A stretch of DNA of 35,441 nt from assembly GCA_003162425.1 (NCBI GenBank), contig PMOK01000131.1, positions 32,860 through 68,300 on the forward strand. The letters are read 5' to 3'. Of this stretch, positions 33,395 through 35,441 are shown one piece after another (the first letter of the stretch is position 1; every line of letters starts with the position of its first letter). The notes beneath the pieces are model-generated. The model saw nothing but the letters and a program-made list of their open reading frames with translations. It was not told the origin of the DNA and searched no databases. The translations under genes and the position numbers were made by a program. Origin of the DNA: Bryobacterales bacterium (lineage in GTDB: Bacteria; Acidobacteriota; Terriglobia; Bryobacterales; Bryobacteraceae).

Positions 33395-35248
33395 ATGAAA
33401 ATGCTTGGACTTCGCAACGTTATTTGGACCAGACTTTTTCTGGTGTCCGCTGTTTTGACGCTGTTGGGCTGTCTGATGTTGAACGGCGCTGATACGAAAA
33501 AGGCCGCCGCTCCCGCTCCCCATGCCGCAGCGCCAGCCGCCCATGCCGCAGCGCCAGCCGCCCATGCCGCAGCGCCTGCTGCGCACTCGGGAGGAACAGC
33601 CGGCACGCCTGGTGCGCATGGAGCCACCACCACGTCCCATGGCGCGACCACCACTACTGGGTCACACGCAACTACCACCACCTCGCACGGTCCAACAACA
33701 GGCTCACCGAAAACTGGTGGCGCGACAACCACCACGCACGCCACCACAAGCGGGGCGAAGCCAGGCGGCGCGGCGGGCACACCAGGAAAGGCAGGCGCCG
33801 CAGCGGGTACACCCGGTAAGGCCTCAGTCGGCAGCAAGCCGGCGGCCGGTGGCGCCGCGGGTCATACCAACCCGGCCAGCGCGGGCGCAAGCAAAGGCGG
33901 CACGGCTGCCGCTGGACATGGATGGAGCGCAGGCAAGGCCCCTAAGGGTGCCTCCTCTACCACGGCGAAGAACGGCGCCACGGTGAACAAGCGCGCGGAC
34001 GGAAAAGTCGCGTCCATCCATGACACCAAGCGCAACATGGACGTTCATCACGGGCTGAACGGAAGCCGTCGCGTGTCAGTAGAGCGTGCCGATCATTCCC
34101 GCGTCGTGGTGGATCGGCGCGGCCGCGGTTATGTGGAACACGGTTATGGTTATCATGGCCATGACTACAGGGCCCGGAGCTATTATTATGGCGGCCGCGC
34201 CTACAACCGTTACTACGGGAACTATTATTATCACGGGATGTATGTAAACCCGTATTATCCGGGCTTTTATTACGCGCCGGCTTACTATGGCTGGGCCTAC
34301 AATCCATGGGTTTCGCCCGTGCCCTACGCGTGGGGCTGGGGCGGCAATCCCTGGTATGGATATTACGGCGCTTACTTCACACCTTATCCGGTGTATCCGA
34401 GTGCAGCATTTTGGCTGACGGACTATATCGTTGCGCAATCGCTTCAAGCGGCATATGTGGCCCAGGCGGCAGCTCTGTCCAATGTCGCTCCCATGACGCC
34501 GGATGTCAAAGCACTGGTCGCCGATGAAGTGAAGCGGCAGCTCGCGCTAGAAAATGCCGAGGCCCAGGGCGCGGCCAAGGGCGCCGATCCGGACCCGGCG
34601 TCAAGCAGCATTCAGCGAATACTGACGGATAACGCCGCGCATGTCTTCGTCGCAGGCGTGGACCTGGATGTGGTGGATTCTGCCGGATCCGAGTGCGCCA
34701 TCAGCGAAGGCGATGCCCTCCAACTGCAGCCCGGTCAGACAGCGCCAGACGCCACGGCCGCGAACCTGACGGTGCTGGCCAGCAAGGGCGGCAAGGAATG
34801 CCCCAAGGGCGATCTGGTGTCGGTGGGTCTCCAGGACCTGCAGGACATGCAGAACCACATGCGCGAGACGATCGGTCAAGGCATGCAAGAACTGAAAGAG
34901 AAAGCCGGCAAGGGTGGACTGCCCGCGGCTCCGGCTGGGGCCAACGCTCCAACCACGCCGTCGGCCATGGCCTCCGCTGCACCTCCGCCCGATACCAATG
35001 TCCAGGCTGAGCTCAACGAGCAACAGCAGCAAGCCGACCAGGCCGAAAAGGAAGCTGGCGAAACCCCGGCTGCCATAGCACCGCCGGCCGCGCCGCCTGC
35101 GGAGATTTCCGTCGGCCAGACCGTTGACCAAGTGGAAGCGGCCTTGGGGCAGCCCAAGAGCAAAGTGAATCTTGGGGCCAAGAAGATTTACGTCTACGAC
35201 AGCATGAAGATCACGTTCAAAGACGGCAAGGTCTCGGACGTTCAGTAG
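33395..35248 (+). CDS. Large low-complexity surface protein with Tyr/Gly core and BamE-like C-terminus
   Basis: A 617-residue protein. A signal peptide with a lipobox-like TLLGC (residues 22-26) is followed by an Ala/Pro/His repeat (three copies of HAAAPAA) and about 130 residues rich in Thr, Gly and Ala. Next comes RRVSVERADHSRVVVDRRGR and a Tyr/Gly segment (about 255-330; YGYHGHDYRARSYYYGG, YYGNYYYHGMYVNPYYPG). An alpha/beta region follows (380-520; VKALVADEVKRQLALENAEA, then a coiled-coil-like GLQDLQDMQNHMRETIGQGM). The C-terminus AEISVGQTVDQVEAALGQP..DSMKITFKDGKVSDVQ is paralogous to the end of the previous gene. GAGGA precedes ATG 33395 and the gap to the previous gene is 59 bp. The function is unknown; a cell-surface or matrix role is inference. 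Confidence 0.82.
   Translation: MKMLGLRNVIWTRLFLVSAVLTLLGCLMLNGADTKKAAAPAPHAAAPAAHAAAPAAHAAAPAAHSGGTAGTPGAHGATTTSHGATTTTGSHATTTTSHGPTTGSPKTGGATTTTHATTSGAKPGGAAGTPGKAGAAAGTPGKASVGSKPAAGGAAGHTNPASAGASKGGTAAAGHGWSAGKAPKGASSTTAKNGATVNKRADGKVASIHDTKRNMDVHHGLNGSRRVSVERADHSRVVVDRRGRGYVEHGYGYHGHDYRARSYYYGGRAYNRYYGNYYYHGMYVNPYYPGFYYAPAYYGWAYNPWVSPVPYAWGWGGNPWYGYYGAYFTPYPVYPSAAFWLTDYIVAQSLQAAYVAQAAALSNVAPMTPDVKALVADEVKRQLALENAEAQGAAKGADPDPASSSIQRILTDNAAHVFVAGVDLDVVDSAGSECAISEGDALQLQPGQTAPDATAANLTVLASKGGKECPKGDLVSVGLQDLQDMQNHMRETIGQGMQELKEKAGKGGLPAAPAGANAPTTPSAMASAAPPPDTNVQAELNEQQQQADQAEKEAGETPAAIAPPAAPPAEISVGQTVDQVEAALGQPKSKVNLGAKKIYVYDSMKITFKDGKVSDVQ
33521..33583 (+). repeat. Three tandem 21-bp units encoding HAAAPAA
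   Basis: The unit CATGCCGCAGCGCCAGCCGC plus C occurs twice exactly and a third time with two changes near its end. It keeps the reading frame, so unit gain or loss would alter only the length of the linker. Confidence 0.85.
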
Positions 35249-35307
35249 CTGAAACGCGTCATCGTGGGGGCAGCCGCTTTCGCCCAGACTGAGGATTCTG
35301 CCGTCAT

Positions 35308-35433
35308 AGTGGGGCAGACCCCCAGGTCTGCGCGGGTCCCCCTGGACCCGCTCTTCGCCAACGGAATCAGCTTCCTTCAAAACCCGGCAAGCCGACGAGG
35401 GCGTCGGCTGCGGTCCAGGGGGACCGCCCCACT
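35308..35433. mobile_element. Palindromic ~120-bp element (MITE-like), copy 3
   Basis: AGTGGGGCAGACCCCCAGGT at the left mirrors GGACCGCCCCACT at the right, with the same inner arms as copy 2 (GCGGGTCCCCCTGGACCCGC; GCCGACG..CGTCGGC). It lies 60 bp after the stop of the large surface protein and has no ORF of its own. Confidence 0.75.
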
Positions 35434-35441
35434 AAGAATGC

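Noticed and set aside
34601..35380. Minus-strand ORF of 259 codons
   Set aside because: It is antisense to the large surface protein and starts inside the palindromic element; no plausible domain.

Overview
The window looks like a chromosomal segment from an Acidobacteriota bacterium of the Bryobacterales/Candidatus Solibacter type. This is inference from gene content; no rRNA or other taxonomic marker is present. The supporting signs are two exported proteins ending in the acidobacterial ~200-residue TIGR03437-type domain, two exported VWA proteins of the acidobacterial TIGR03436 type, an Oar-like TonB-receptor barrel, a GRGRPP small protein, a PEP-CTERM remnant, high GC, and many short palindromic intergenic repeats.

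Layout. 1-2.45 kb: an ECF sigma factor with its zinc-finger anti-sigma (minus strand), divergent from a 2-oxoglutarate/Fe(II) oxygenase. 2.48-2.65 kb: tRNA-Gly(TCC) and tRNA-Thr(TGT). 2.7-8.76 kb: a minus-strand run of surface genes (acyltransferase, GT39-like membrane glycosyltransferase, GT2 glycosyltransferase, large secreted repeat protein). The first two are broken, by an in-frame TAG and by two compensating one-base indels. 8.9-11.35 kb: an SGNH-hydrolase-like protein, then debris: a 5'-truncated second acyltransferase, an unidentified ORF end and an HTH (XRE) tail. 11.47-13.74 kb: a polytopic membrane protein with a spermidine-synthase-like methyltransferase domain. 13.87-14.6 kb: two frameshifted small genes (GRGRPP protein, PEP-CTERM protein).

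14.66-19 kb: a secreted protein overlapping a D-threonine-aldolase-like PLP enzyme, a small secreted Cys-containing protein, FabH (KAS III) and an MBL-fold hydrolase. 19.1-23.6 kb: an FG-GAP repeat protein, myo-inositol oxygenase, an RmlD-type reductase and a second 2OG oxygenase. 23.7-26.3 kb: an exported VWA protein, an AlkA-like DNA glycosylase and an uncharacterised membrane protein. 26.35-31.02 kb: a tightly packed apparent operon of a plug-less Oar-like outer-membrane barrel, a second VWA protein whose 5' end contains a palindromic repeat element, and a membrane-anchored coiled-coil protein. 31.1-35.3 kb: an alpha/beta hydrolase, a cold-shock protein, a small two-helix membrane protein and two tandem secreted proteins that share a BamE-like C-terminal domain.

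The most notable points are: (i) a ~120-bp MITE-like palindrome present three times, one copy read through as the N-terminus of an exported protein; (ii) the barrel/VWA/coiled-coil gene set; (iii) the paired BamE-like domain proteins; (iv) four further families of short inverted or direct repeats at gene ends; (v) an unusual number of indels and nonsense changes confined to about 5.2-19.2 kb, which are either real decay of a surface-glycan region or uncorrected sequencing errors. No CRISPR array, prophage or intact transposase gene was seen.
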